Source: an uncultured Roseburia sp. (lineage in GTDB: Bacteria; Bacillota; Clostridia; Lachnospirales; Lachnospiraceae). Taken from it: a DNA stretch of 64,000 bases. The position numbers were made by a program, and so were the translations under genes. Shown piece after piece: positions 34,984-44,304 of this stretch. Position 1 is the stretch's first letter. Each line of letters starts with the position of its first letter. Under the pieces are notes generated by a model. That model was not told the origin of the DNA, did not search any database, and saw only the letters and a program-made list of their open reading frames with translations. The stretch is from contig CALZGM010000010.1 of NCBI GenBank assembly GCA_945787015.1, positions 1 to 64,000 on the forward strand, written 5' to 3'.

Positions 34984-37539
34984 TTATTCCAGATTGCTTT
35001 CCTGTAACACTCTGCGCAGACTCCGTGAAGAATCCAATACATTTTCGATACGCCGGATTACAATTTCCGGGATGAAAGGTTTTACAATATATTCATCTGC
35101 TCCCATACGCATCGTATCAATCTGCTGTTCTGTTGTGTCATCTGCTGTAATAATGACAACCGGAACATTTTCCAGTTCAGGAATTTGATGCTTTCTGGTC
35201 AAAAACTGCGGACCATCCATTTCAGGCATTACTAAATCGAGAAGGATAATATCAACATGATATTTCTCCTGCTCCAGCAGTTCCAGTGCTTCCCTTCCGT
35301 TTTCCGCCTCTAATATGCGATAACGCTCCTCAAAAATACTGCGAAGAGATGCTCGGTTAATTTCCACATCATCCACAATCAGCATGGTTTTCTCTGAAGA
35401 TTGGCTACTTTCAATTGCATGTTTGTATTTCTGCAATTCATCATCAATTTCTTTTTGTTCCGTAATATCATTCAGACATCCGTAAATAACATGTTTATCG
35501 CCAACCTGGTTCATATATTTCAGCTTAATCAATACCCAGATTTCCCTGTCACCTGCATATCGTTTTACTTCACATTCACTCACATCTTTTGTGCGGACTG
35601 CTTCCTCAAAAGCTTCCAAAAATCTCTTCTGGCTTTCCTCATCGATTGCCGACAGGCTCTTTTGTATATCATTTATATCATTAAATCCAAAAATATCATA
35701 ATAGGCATTATTAACTCGAAGAACTTCAATCCGCTCCCCATACTCATAAACTGCAACTGCCTGCAGCATATTCGAGAATAATAGTTCTAATTGGGAAGTC
35801 GAACTCCAGATTTCATTGATTTCCTTCTTTGTTTCATCTGTAGTTTCTTCAAAATGGTTGTTATTTGAAAAAGCAATTTTTTCATACTCTTCCGCAGGCA
35901 TCGGTTTTGCAAAATAATAACCCTGTACAAATTCACAGCCAATGCTGCGCAGGAAAAGGACCTGTTCTTTCCGTTCAACGCCTTCAGCAATAATCGGTAG
36001 ATTCAGCCATTTTGCCATACGTACAACCGCCGCAAGAATATTTTCACTTCTGGCTTCATTTTCTGTATTTGACAAAAATTTCATGTCAATTTTTAAAACA
36101 TCCACTTCAATGTCCTTTAAGACATTTAAAGAAGAATAGCCGCTTCCGAAATCATCCATCAGAATACAAAAGCCCATCTTCTGAAGTTTGGACATAATAG
36201 CCTTTGTAGACTGCTGATTTGTCGTATAGGCACTTTCCGTCAATTCCAATTGCAAAAGTCGTGGTGGGATATCGTATTTTTTAACCAATTCCCCAAGCAC
36301 CTCTGCAAGACGCGGATTATATAGACTTACTCTGGATACATTTACAGAAATCGGGAATGGATTATGTCCCTCATCCAGCCATTTGCGAAGTAGCTGACAT
36401 GACTTTTCCCATACATAATAGTCCAGCTTCATGATAAATCCATTCTGCTCAAATACCGGTATAAATTCTCCCGGTGAAATCATTCCCCGTTCCGGATCAA
36501 TCCAACGGACTAACACTTCAGCCCCTGCCATTGTGTTTGTCTGAAGTTCATACTTTGGTTGCAGATAAAGAACAAATTCGTTTCCGTTAAGAGCCCCTCG
36601 CATATTATTTACAATCGTTTGTTCCTTCGCAACTTCCTCTCGGATTTTCGCCTCAAAAAAGGCATAATTCTGAAGAGAGTACATGTCCTTACACTTTTTG
36701 GATGCAAGGTTTGCATACTCATACATCTCACCAACACTAAGTTCCATATCATCCACCAGATAGATTCCATAGGTAATGACCAGTTCAAAATCTAATGGAT
36801 ATTCTGCTATCATTCGATTCATTTTTTGCATGAAACCATGGATTTCCTCTATATCACCATAGGCCATGCATACACTGAATACATCTGCATTCATATGACC
36901 AAAGGATATATGACGATACTGCTTTTCCTGTGCTCTTAAATACTCTGCCACATATTTTAAGAGCGCGTTTCCTTCTTCTCTTCCAAAAAATGAATTCACC
37001 AGACGGAATTTTTCAATATCCATACGGATAAATGCAAACTTTTCTCCCGGATAACGGTTTAGCATCTGACGTGTGCAATAATAAAAAGTTGTCATATTGT
37101 AAATGGCTGTCAGCTCACTAAACTGCGAGCGATACCTAAGTTCCCTGCTCATCTGATGCTGGCTTCTGTCAATTACATTTTTTATACGGAACTGGATAAT
37201 ACTGGAATCATATGGTTTTCCCACGAAGTCCCATGCACCAAGCTCTAAACAGGCTTTTTCTGTTTCCACATCACCTGCAATGGTTGCAATAACCACCGGA
37301 ATCGTACCAAAGGTCTTAGATTTTGCATACACCTTCATAAAATCATAGCCGTTAGCTACAGGCATAATCAAATCAAGTACAATTGCCGAAATTCTTCCCG
37401 GTTCTTTTTCCAAAATTTCAATTGCCTGCTGTCCATTCTCAGCTTCTACAATTTCATAACTGTCTTCCAGTATTTTTCTTAAATTCAGCCTGTTTACTTT
37501 TTCATCGTCTACGATCAATACTGTATTTTCTTTTTCCAT
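34984..37539 (-). CDS. REC-GGDEF-EAL-PAS-REC signalling hybrid (likely c-di-GMP phosphodiesterase)
   Basis: The protein has about 851 residues. REC1 (about 5-125) has the acidic pair and Asp in IVLDLIMP. A GGDEF-like domain (about 140-290) has a degenerate signature (HMNADVF), so it is probably not a cyclase. An EAL domain (about 305-555) reads EVL at its signature but keeps the other catalytic residues seen in active enzymes: NVSR, ELTES, DDFGSGYSSL, LKID, AEGVE and VQGYYFAKP. A PAS domain (about 585-705) and REC2 (about 730-845, LLDLVMPEMDG) follow. ATG 37539 is favoured over 37551, whose purines touch the start. It should break down c-di-GMP under phosphorelay control and may affect pili and surface proteins nearby. 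Confidence 0.88.
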   Translation of the reverse strand: MEKENTVLIVDDEKVNRLNLRKILEDSYEIVEAENGQQAIEILEKEPGRISAIVLDLIMPVANGYDFMKVYAKSKTFGTIPVVIATIAGDVETEKACLELGAWDFVGKPYDSSIIQFRIKNVIDRSQHQMSRELRYRSQFSELTAIYNMTTFYYCTRQMLNRYPGEKFAFIRMDIEKFRLVNSFFGREEGNALLKYVAEYLRAQEKQYRHISFGHMNADVFSVCMAYGDIEEIHGFMQKMNRMIAEYPLDFELVITYGIYLVDDMELSVGEMYEYANLASKKCKDMYSLQNYAFFEAKIREEVAKEQTIVNNMRGALNGNEFVLYLQPKYELQTNTMAGAEVLVRWIDPERGMISPGEFIPVFEQNGFIMKLDYYVWEKSCQLLRKWLDEGHNPFPISVNVSRVSLYNPRLAEVLGELVKKYDIPPRLLQLELTESAYTTNQQSTKAIMSKLQKMGFCILMDDFGSGYSSLNVLKDIEVDVLKIDMKFLSNTENEARSENILAAVVRMAKWLNLPIIAEGVERKEQVLFLRSIGCEFVQGYYFAKPMPAEEYEKIAFSNNNHFEETTDETKKEINEIWSSTSQLELLFSNMLQAVAVYEYGERIEVLRVNNAYYDIFGFNDINDIQKSLSAIDEESQKRFLEAFEEAVRTKDVSECEVKRYAGDREIWVLIKLKYMNQVGDKHVIYGCLNDITEQKEIDDELQKYKHAIESSQSSEKTMLIVDDVEINRASLRSIFEERYRILEAENGREALELLEQEKYHVDIILLDLVMPEMDGPQFLTRKHQIPELENVPVVIITADDTTEQQIDTMRMGADEYIVKPFIPEIVIRRIENVLDSSRSLRRVLQESNLE

Positions 37540-37611
37540 AGAATTTATCATCCCCTGTTGGAAACTGTCCTTTAGTCCTAATTTTAATCATAGCAAAACT
37601 AACGTTTTTTT

Positions 37612-39099
37612 TCAATATTCAAACTGCATATATTCGATATATGTTTCTTCAAACTCTGCTTCTTTTGCAAGAAGCATTTCCGTTGTTTTTGGGGGAATCT
37701 TCAATACTCTGCTTTCGCCATCTGCGTCCATAAGAAATTTATGAAGCCCTTTCAGTACGGTATTTCCCATTGGAATCACTTTTGCAGCTGCCAATTTTGA
37801 GAACAAGCCGATTTCTTCCGCTGAATGCAGGTCTATGGCTGCCCCAAACCCGCCTGACAGATATATGTTCTCCGGCATTTTATTTTTATATAACAGTTCC
37901 ATTCCGGCACGAATTGCCGCCTTACCCATTTGCAGTTCCCGAAGGTCCGATTGTGTGAGAATCAGCTTCTTTCTCTCCTTTGCATCTAATCCTTCAAATT
38001 GAAATCCATATTCAAAATAAGCATCACAAAGTGTCCCGTTTTCATCAATGATTCCTGCTTTCAGCAACAATGCTGCCAAATCAATGAGTCCGCTTCCGCA
38101 AAAACCTTCCGGCTGGGTTTCTCCAATTACATGGAGACTGGGTTTTAACGAATCTACGTGAGAAACTGCCCCTCTTACTGCCGGCATTCCGCAGGAAATC
38201 GCTCCACCCTCAAATACCGGTCCCGCTGCTGTGGAAGCTACAAGGAAACCATTGGCATCTCCCAACACCATTTCTCCATTTGTACCGATATCAATCAACA
38301 TATGCGGGGTATCTTTCTTATCCATATCACAGGCATAAATTCCGGCTACAATATCAGCGCCTACAAACGCAGAAATTCCCGGCAAAATAAGGACCTCCGC
38401 CTGCAGCCCGGATAGTGTTTCCGACAGTTCTAAAAACTTACCGAGTAATTCTTGGCTTTTACACTTATGCATCGCAAGACTCACCGGTGAAAAAGGTGCC
38501 CTTCCAAGTCCAATGCAGGAATAGCCCAACAGCAGATGGCACATTGTTGTGTTTCCTGCAATTGCAATCCTTTGAATTTTCGCTGCACCAATGCCTGTCT
38601 TATCAACAATTTGTTCCAAAAGATTGATCATGTCCTTTTGAATCATAATCTGCAAGTCATGTAATTTCCCATCATTTGCCGCCTGAATTCTTGATATCAC
38701 ATCTGCCCCATAAGCTCGCTGATGATTGATTGACGTTACTGTTATTTGCACTGCTCCGGAGTCAAGACCAATCAGCTGCATTGCAAGTGTCGTGCTTCCA
38801 AGGTCAAATGCAATTCCGTAAGAAGCTTCTTCCTTTGTATCCCGATGACCGGAAACCGTCTTATCAAATACTTCTCCAATCACTTTAAACTCTGCATTTT
38901 CAGTCATTTTTGTCCTGCATGCCAGTCGAATTCCCTGTTCAATTTCTGCTTCCGTAAGCAGTTTCCTTTCAATCGCATCTGCCTTTGGCGCCTCTTTTTG
39001 AAACTGAACTTTGCATCGACCACAGCTCCCATTTCCATTACATGGAGCGTCTATAAATTCATGATTCTTCTGATACCACTCTAAAATTGTCTGTTCCAT
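37612..39099 (-). CDS. RACo-like corrinoid activator, [2Fe-2S] ATPase
   Basis: The protein has 495 residues. The N-terminal plant-type ferredoxin domain has the cluster cysteines as C-x5-C-x2-C (Cys20, 26, 29) and Cys61. The rest is a DUF4445-type ASKHA ATPase domain with FDLGSTTLAMQL, AIAGNTTMCHLLL, LIDIGTNGEM and LSGGFG. RACo-type proteins reactivate oxidised corrinoid methyltransferase proteins using ATP. No corrinoid protein or methyltransferase gene is in the window, so its partner lies elsewhere. A TTGACC/TATTAT promoter precedes it. Confidence 0.88.
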   Translation of the reverse strand: MEQTILEWYQKNHEFIDAPCNGNGSCGRCKVQFQKEAPKADAIERKLLTEAEIEQGIRLACRTKMTENAEFKVIGEVFDKTVSGHRDTKEEASYGIAFDLGSTTLAMQLIGLDSGAVQITVTSINHQRAYGADVISRIQAANDGKLHDLQIMIQKDMINLLEQIVDKTGIGAAKIQRIAIAGNTTMCHLLLGYSCIGLGRAPFSPVSLAMHKCKSQELLGKFLELSETLSGLQAEVLILPGISAFVGADIVAGIYACDMDKKDTPHMLIDIGTNGEMVLGDANGFLVASTAAGPVFEGGAISCGMPAVRGAVSHVDSLKPSLHVIGETQPEGFCGSGLIDLAALLLKAGIIDENGTLCDAYFEYGFQFEGLDAKERKKLILTQSDLRELQMGKAAIRAGMELLYKNKMPENIYLSGGFGAAIDLHSAEEIGLFSKLAAAKVIPMGNTVLKGLHKFLMDADGESRVLKIPPKTTEMLLAKEAEFEETYIEYMQFEY

Positions 39100-39120
39100 A
39101 ATTTTTCCTATATCTTCGAC

Positions 39121-39149
39121 TTGTTTCTTTTCTCGATTATCGCTATAAT
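39121..39149 (+). promoter_or_regulatory. Promoter of the exonuclease III gene
   Basis: -35 TTGTTT (39121-39126), 17-bp spacer, perfect -10 TATAAT (39144-39149), leader about 40 bases to ATG 39197, ribosome site AGAAAGG. Confidence 0.6.
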
Positions 39150-39153
39150 TTAA

Positions 39154-39181
39154 ATAATATCAATTTATTTTTTTAGGTCAA
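39154..39181 (-). promoter_or_regulatory. Promoter of the RACo-like gene
   Basis: On the minus strand: -35 TTGACC (39176-39181), 16-bp spacer, -10 TATTAT (39154-39159). It is back to back with the divergent promoter of the exonuclease III gene. Confidence 0.6.
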
Positions 39182-39196
39182 GTAGAAAGGATTATT

Positions 39197-39952
39197 ATGA
39201 AATTTATTTCTTGGAATGTAAACGGATTACGCGCCTGCGTACAAAAAGGATTTTTAGATTTCTTTCGGGAGGCTGATGCAGATTTTTTCTGTATTCAGGA
39301 ATCGAAGCTGCAGGAAGGACAGATTACTTTAGATTTGCCGGGATATTATCAGTACTGGAACTATGCCGAAAAGAAAGGATACTCCGGTACCGCTATTTTT
39401 ACAAAGCATGAACCGCTTTCTGTAAACTACGGTATTGGAGTAGAGGAGCATGACCATGAAGGCCGTGTCATTACGTTGGAATATCCGGACTTTTATATGA
39501 TTACCTGTTACACACCTAATTCTCAGAATGAGCTGGCGAGACTTCCCTACCGTATGAAATGGGAAGATGATTTTCTGGCTTATATCAAAAGTTTGGATGC
39601 AAAAAAACCGGTGATTTTCTGTGGTGACTTAAATGTTGCTCATGAAGAAATCGATTTGAAAAATCCAAAAACCAATCATCAAAATGCTGGCTTTACCGAT
39701 GAAGAACGAGGAAAGATGACCGCTCTTCTGGCTTCCGGTTTTATTGACACCTTCCGCTATTTCTATCCGGATATGGAAAATATCTATTCCTGGTGGTCCT
39801 ACCGTTTCAAAGCCCGGGAAAAGAATACCGGTTGGCGTATTGACTACTTTATTACCTCTGCATCTTACAAGGACAAACTGGTTGATGCCAAAATCCATAC
39901 GGATATTTTCGGTTCCGATCACTGCCCGGTAGAATTGGTAACACGCGATTAA
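39197..39952 (+). CDS. xth: Exodeoxyribonuclease III (AP endonuclease)
   Basis: The protein has 251 residues, typical of ExoA/XthA. Motifs: SWNVNGLRA at the start, IQESKL with the metal-binding Glu, [19 protein letters not shown] and the C-terminal GSDHCPV with the catalytic Asp-His pair. It cuts DNA at abasic sites and removes 3' blocks during base excision repair. It is alone on the plus strand, closed by a bidirectional terminator. Confidence 0.96.
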   Translation: MKFISWNVNGLRACVQKGFLDFFREADADFFCIQESKLQEGQITLDLPGYYQYWNYAEKKGYSGTAIFTKHEPLSVNYGIGVEEHDHEGRVITLEYPDFYMITCYTPNSQNELARLPYRMKWEDDFLAYIKSLDAKKPVIFCGDLNVAHEEIDLKNPKTNHQNAGFTDEERGKMTALLASGFIDTFRYFYPDMENIYSWWSYRFKAREKNTGWRIDYFITSASYKDKLVDAKIHTDIFGSDHCPVELVTRD

Positions 39953-39986
39953 AGGTTTGGAAACGTTCGCTGTTGGGCACACTTAC

Positions 39987-40024
39987 AAAAAATCCTGTCC
40001 ACTTACTTGTGAACAGGATTTTTT
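39987..40024. terminator. Bidirectional terminator between the exonuclease III gene and mscL
   Basis: Stem AAAAATCCTGT with ACAGGATTTTT around a loop, in the 80-bp gap between converging genes. A and T runs on both sides. Confidence 0.85.
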
Positions 40025-40033
40025 AACGAATGC

Positions 40034-40471
40034 TTATTCTTCAATCATTGATGTACAATGCGGACAACGCGTTGCATCAATCGCTATGGTGCTCTTACAA
40101 TATGGGCAAGTCTTTGTCGTAGGAGCAGCTGCCGGTTCCTCCGGTTTTTTCGACAAGCGGTCATTTAATGCATTGATTCCCTTAACCAGCATAAAAATGA
40201 CAAATGCTGTAATTAAAAAGTTCAAAACTGCTGTAATAAAATTACCATATGCCAAAACCGGTGCATTCTCACCGCTTCCCAGTTTTACAGCAAGATTTGA
40301 AAAATCAATTCCGCCAAAAATTCCTAAAATCGGTGTAAGAATGTCCTGATTTAAAGATGTCACAATCGCAGTAAACGCGCCGCCGACAATCACACCGACA
40401 GCCATGTCCATAACGTTTCCGCGCATGATAAACTTTTTAAATTCTTCTACTAAGCCACTCTTTTTTTCCAT
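40034..40471 (-). CDS. mscL: Large-conductance mechanosensitive channel MscL with zinc-ribbon tail
   Basis: The protein has 145 residues. The MscL core has two helices (about 17-45 and 75-100) with the conserved FIMRGNVMDMAVGVIVGGAF pore stretch. After the usual C-terminal helix a Pro/Ala linker leads to a zinc ribbon, CPYC and CPHC (about residues 122-139), which classical MscL lacks. The channel releases solutes under hypo-osmotic shock; the role of the ribbon is unknown. Confidence 0.95.
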   Translation of the reverse strand: MEKKSGLVEEFKKFIMRGNVMDMAVGVIVGGAFTAIVTSLNQDILTPILGIFGGIDFSNLAVKLGSGENAPVLAYGNFITAVLNFLITAFVIFMLVKGINALNDRLSKKPEEPAAAPTTKTCPYCKSTIAIDATRCPHCTSMIEE

Positions 40472-40525
40472 ACTACTCTCCTTTGTACAAAGTCTTTATG
40501 TAATTCCCGGCACCATTACTATTTT

Positions 40526-41329
40526 TTACCATGTACGAGAATTCATTTCTCTAAACTGTGCAACGGTAGGAACATGAGAATTCATTCCTCCATCTACGTT
40601 GATAATCTGTCCGCTTACATATGCACTTTCGTCTGATGCAAAGTAAACGCACATATGTCCGATGTCTTCCGGACATCCATAACGGTTCACCATGATATTG
40701 CTTAAGAAGATGTCTTTTAAAACCTGTGGTACATGTGCTTCATTCTCCGGTGTTACAATTAAGCCCGGACGAACACAGTTACAACGAATGTTCTTTTTTC
40801 CATACTGAAGTGCTGTTGACTTTGTCAGCATATCAACGCCGGCTTTCGCGCAGGCATAAGCGGTCGAGCTAAGGTCTCCTCCGCAGGAAGCCATAGAACC
40901 GATATTGATGATAGAACCACCATTTTCATTTTTCTCCAAATATGGAAGTACGGTCTTTGTAGTAAAGAATGTACCACGCATGTCGCTTTGGAAAATAGCA
41001 TCCCACATTTCAACTGTTAATTCATCGACACGTCCGTCCTTTAATGCCACGTTTGCTGCATTATTTACCAGAACATCAATCTTACCATATTTTTCAGCTG
41101 TATCAGCAAAAAGCTTTTCGATGCTTTCTGTACTTGTAATATCCATAAAATGGAAGGAAGCTTCTCCGCCCTCTGCTTTAATGCGGTCTACAACAGCCTG
41201 GCCTTTCTCTTCTCTTCTTCCGCAAACAACTACTTTTGCACCTTCAGCTGCAAAAAGTCTTGCAATCCCAATACCAATTCCACTGGTTGAGCCGGTAACA
41301 ATTGCTACCTTGTCTTTTAATCTGTTCAT
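40526..41329 (-). CDS. Short-chain dehydrogenase/reductase (SDR)
   Basis: The protein has 267 residues. Classical SDR: the Rossmann motif TGSTSGIGIG, the NNAAN motif, the catalytic Ser with Y-A-C-A-K (Tyr and Lys), and PG after the active site. Arg in CGRREEKG after strand two suggests NADP(H). The substrate cannot be read from the sequence; 3-oxoacyl-ACP reductase-like or hydroxysteroid dehydrogenase-like activities are possible. It has a good GGAGG site and no clear operon partner. Confidence 0.88.
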   Translation of the reverse strand: MNRLKDKVAIVTGSTSGIGIGIARLFAAEGAKVVVCGRREEKGQAVVDRIKAEGGEASFHFMDITSTESIEKLFADTAEKYGKIDVLVNNAANVALKDGRVDELTVEMWDAIFQSDMRGTFFTTKTVLPYLEKNENGGSIINIGSMASCGGDLSSTAYACAKAGVDMLTKSTALQYGKKNIRCNCVRPGLIVTPENEAHVPQVLKDIFLSNIMVNRYGCPEDIGHMCVYFASDESAYVSGQIINVDGGMNSHVPTVAQFREMNSRTW

Positions 41330-41419
41330 TATAAAAATCCTCCTTGAATATACATTGTGAGCCCTCGCTTGCCCTGTTTTCTATTTTATCTTAAATCGCA
41401 TTATATTACAACCAAAAAT

Positions 41420-41466
41420 ATAAAAAAGCCGTACACATTTTCCGGTATTGGAATCTGTGTACGGTC
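41420..41466 (-). terminator. Terminator of the Na/Pi symporter gene
   Basis: Perfect 9-bp stem CCGTACACA (41430-41438) with TGTGTACGG (41457-41465), followed on the minus strand by a T run. It lies just after the stop at 41471. Confidence 0.85.
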
Positions 41467-41470
41467 TGTT

Positions 41471-43267
41471 TTACTGATTATTTTCGAGTGGTACTAAGTA
41501 CTGTACTCTTCTGTTTTCTTTTTCTGCAAGGTATGATTTATCGCCGGACGCATGTAGTTCTGCAAGATAAAGATGATGATTCTTCAGAATTTCTTCGTTT
41601 TTCTTGCCGAGAATCAGCATTGCAATACTCGAACACTGGTCTGCTGTACGCTCAAAATACGTAAGTGCATCCATGAACACCAATCCTGCATTAATGTTGC
41701 AGATTCCCTTGCAAAGTCGTTCCGTATGACGGTTCTTTAATAAGAGCACCATGTCATCGATGACTTCCTCTAAAGGTTCAATCCGGCAGGTAATGTAATC
41801 ATTATCCTTTTCCAATGCTTCAACGGTAAGTCTTAGGATTTCCTGTACCGCATCTACTAACACATCTAGCTCCTGCTGCGCACTTTCCGAAAAGCTAAGG
41901 GAGGATTCACTCATCTTCTTTGCCATCTCGTCAAAGTTAATCGCGTAATCCCCGATTCGCTCAATGTCATGGATACACTGCATCAGCAAATTACGCTGAC
42001 GGTTTTCATTCTCGGATTCCATATTATTGGATAACTCAATCAGATAATTGTCTGCATTATCCGCAAACTGGTCTAAGCGTTCTTCTGCCGCATATATTTT
42101 TCCGGCACGCCCTTCATCATAACCTTTAAGCTGACGAATACTGTATTCCATATTCTTCTTTGCAGTCAATGCCATAGAAACAGCTGCCTTTGTTGTCTCA
42201 CCAAGTGCAACTGCCGGTACTGTCATTAACTTTTTATCCAAAGCTGCAATTTCAGGATAAACAAATTCTTCCTCTTCATCATCTTTTACAATGGCACATG
42301 CGATTTTTACCAAAGCTCCGGTAAACGGAAGAAGTACTAAAGCGGTTACCAGATTAAAAATTGTCTGGAAGTTTGCGATACCGCCACTGTCCACAATACT
42401 TTCCCATAAATCATGGAAACCACCGAAATGACGGATTAAGGACATACCTATCATAAATAAAATCGTACCGATGGTATTAAATACAATGTGTACAATACCG
42501 GTTCGTTTTGCATCCTTGGAAGAACCGATAGAACAAACCATAGCCGTAGTCACACAGGTACCCAGATTAATACCCATAACAATTGGATATACCAATTCGA
42601 AGGTCATGACGCCTGTAGAAGACATTGCCTGTAAAATTCCTACCATGGCAGAAGAGCTCTGAACAATGACAGTAAGCACCAGACCTGTTACAATTCCAAG
42701 CAGCGGCATATCACTAAAATATCCTAAAATGTCTATAAAAGCCTGTGAACCGGATAACGGTTCTACTGCATCTGTCATGGATAACAGACCCGTAAAAAGC
42801 ACACCAAATCCAAGTGCTATCATACCTACATTTTTGCTCTTTTCCTTCTTAACAAACATAACCAGGATAATACCGATAATCAATGCAAGCGGTGCAAGGG
42901 TATCCGGCTTAAAGAAGGTCAAAATAGAGCCGCCGGAAGAATCAATATCCATAAGGCGGATAATCTGAGCCGTCACGGTTGTACCGATATTCGCTCCCAA
43001 AACAATACTGACTGCCTGCCTCAGATTTAAAATACCTGCTCCAATCAAACCTACAGTTAAGACAATCGTCGCAGTTGAGCTCTGGATGACTGCTGTTACA
43101 ATTGCACCGGTAAGCATACCCAAAAGTACATTATGGGTCAATTTGCCAAGTGCATTTTTAAGCGCAGCACCGGAGCCCTGCTTTAATCCATCGCCCATGA
43201 TTTCCATTCCGTATAGGAACATCGCCAAACCACCAAGCAATTTTATAATCATTAAAATAGCTTCCAT
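41471..43267 (-). CDS. Na+/phosphate symporter with PhoU-like domain
   Basis: The protein has 598 residues. Eight or so membrane helices hold two inverted NaPi cotransporter repeats (GAIVTAVIQSSTATIVLTVGL and GLVLTVIVQSSSAMVGIL, each with the QSS motif). Residues about 350-560 are a PhoU-like helical domain (CIHDIERIGDYAINFDEMA). It imports phosphate with sodium; the PhoU-like part may regulate it. It stands alone with its own promoter and terminator. Confidence 0.93.
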   Translation of the reverse strand: MEAILMIIKLLGGLAMFLYGMEIMGDGLKQGSGAALKNALGKLTHNVLLGMLTGAIVTAVIQSSTATIVLTVGLIGAGILNLRQAVSIVLGANIGTTVTAQIIRLMDIDSSGGSILTFFKPDTLAPLALIIGIILVMFVKKEKSKNVGMIALGFGVLFTGLLSMTDAVEPLSGSQAFIDILGYFSDMPLLGIVTGLVLTVIVQSSSAMVGILQAMSSTGVMTFELVYPIVMGINLGTCVTTAMVCSIGSSKDAKRTGIVHIVFNTIGTILFMIGMSLIRHFGGFHDLWESIVDSGGIANFQTIFNLVTALVLLPFTGALVKIACAIVKDDEEEEFVYPEIAALDKKLMTVPAVALGETTKAAVSMALTAKKNMEYSIRQLKGYDEGRAGKIYAAEERLDQFADNADNYLIELSNNMESENENRQRNLLMQCIHDIERIGDYAINFDEMAKKMSESSLSFSESAQQELDVLVDAVQEILRLTVEALEKDNDYITCRIEPLEEVIDDMVLLLKNRHTERLCKGICNINAGLVFMDALTYFERTADQCSSIAMLILGKKNEEILKNHHLYLAELHASGDKSYLAEKENRRVQYLVPLENNQ

Positions 43268-43308
43268 TCAATTTCTCCTTTGTATATGCAATTATGCCCA
43301 CTATTTCA

Positions 43309-43337
43309 ATGATACATTAGAAAATAGTCTCTTGCAA
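43309..43337 (-). promoter_or_regulatory. Promoter of the Na/Pi symporter gene
   Basis: On the minus strand: -35 TTGCAA (43332-43337), 17-bp spacer, -10 TATCAT (43309-43314). Confidence 0.5.
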
Positions 43338-43404
43338 GAATTTTGTAAAATTTCGGTAAAAAGTATGTAAAATTATTAATATGACGCTATTTTCGGTCAA
43401 AATG

Positions 43405-43435
43405 CTAAAAGGAGGTACCATCCTGATACCTCCCA
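43405..43435 (-). terminator. Terminator of deoD
   Basis: Perfect 7-bp stem GGAGGTA (43411-43417) with TACCTCC (43427-43433), then TTTT on the minus strand. It is just behind the deoD stop. Confidence 0.7.
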
Positions 43436-43442
43436 CTTACAA

Positions 43443-44153
43443 TTACGCTAATTCCAATGCAATTTCCATCATCTTACCGAAACCAACCTGACGCTCGTCT
43501 GAGCTTAATTCTTCTCCGGTATAGAGATGGTCTGAAATAGATAATAAACAAAGTGCTTTCTTACCTGCCTTTGCAGCATTCATATATAATGCTGCCGCTT
43601 CCATTTCTACGCAAAGCACACCCATTTCTTTCCATTTATCATTTGCAGTAGCGTCTGCATTATAAAATGGGTCAGAAGACAGAATATTACCGACAACGAC
43701 TCTGGTTCCCTGCTCTTTTGCAATGTCAATTGCTCTCTGCATCAATTCATAATCGGCAATTGGTGCAAAAGTTCCCGGCAGTCCATACTGTGCTGCATAA
43801 TTAGAATTCGTGCATGCACCCATTCCGATAACGACATCCTTTAACTGTAATTTGTCGCTGAAACCACCTGCCGAACCAATACGGATAATACTCTCTACTC
43901 CATAGAAGTTAAATAACTCATAGGAATAGATACCGATAGATGGCATTCCCATGCCACCACCCATAACTGAAATTTCTTTTCCTTTATAAGTACCTGTAAA
44001 CCCGAGCATGTTACGAACAGATGTTACAAGTCTTGGATTCTCTAAATAGGTCTCTGCAATATATTTTGCACGGAGTGGATCACCCGGCATTAAAACGGTC
44101 TTAGCAAAATCTCCTTCTTTTGCCCCAATATGTGGTGTTGGTACATTACTCAT
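43443..44153 (-). CDS. deoD: Purine nucleoside phosphorylase DeoD
   Basis: The protein has 236 residues, the size of the hexameric DeoD type. Motifs: HIGAKEGDFA, VLMPGDPLRAKYIAE, the phosphate-binding RIGSAGG, VEMEAAALY and the catalytic Asp in SISDHL. It splits purine nucleosides with phosphate in the salvage pathway. Monocistronic, with a GGAG site. Confidence 0.95.
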   Translation of the reverse strand: MSNVPTPHIGAKEGDFAKTVLMPGDPLRAKYIAETYLENPRLVTSVRNMLGFTGTYKGKEISVMGGGMGMPSIGIYSYELFNFYGVESIIRIGSAGGFSDKLQLKDVVIGMGACTNSNYAAQYGLPGTFAPIADYELMQRAIDIAKEQGTRVVVGNILSSDPFYNADATANDKWKEMGVLCVEMEAAALYMNAAKAGKKALCLLSISDHLYTGEELSSDERQVGFGKMMEIALELA

Positions 44154-44247
44154 AATACAATCTCCTTTCGCCGCAGCTACTTTTTCTTGTACTCTATTTT
44201 ACCCTATCTTTTAACTTTTGAAAAGGAATATAGTCTTAATTTTCTCA

Positions 44248-44285
44248 TTAAAAATCAGCCCCATGCACGCATGGGGCTGACCAAA
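44248..44285 (-). terminator. Terminator of ppdK
   Basis: Perfect 11-bp stem (TCAGCCCCATG/CATGGGGCTGA, loop CACG) flanked by A and T runs, just after the ppdK stop codon; it can also act on the plus strand. Confidence 0.9.
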
Positions 44286-44304
44286 AATTTAAATCTTACG
44301 ATTT

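Noticed and set aside
39957-40349. 130-codon plus-strand frame over mscL
   Set aside because: Antisense shadow of mscL, whose protein sequence is clear; it has no ribosome site or recognisable product and runs through the terminator.
42549-42555. GTCACAC heptamer inside the Na/Pi symporter gene
   Set aside because: Single copy in coding sequence, without a second copy 11 bp away and without a -10 box at the right distance.
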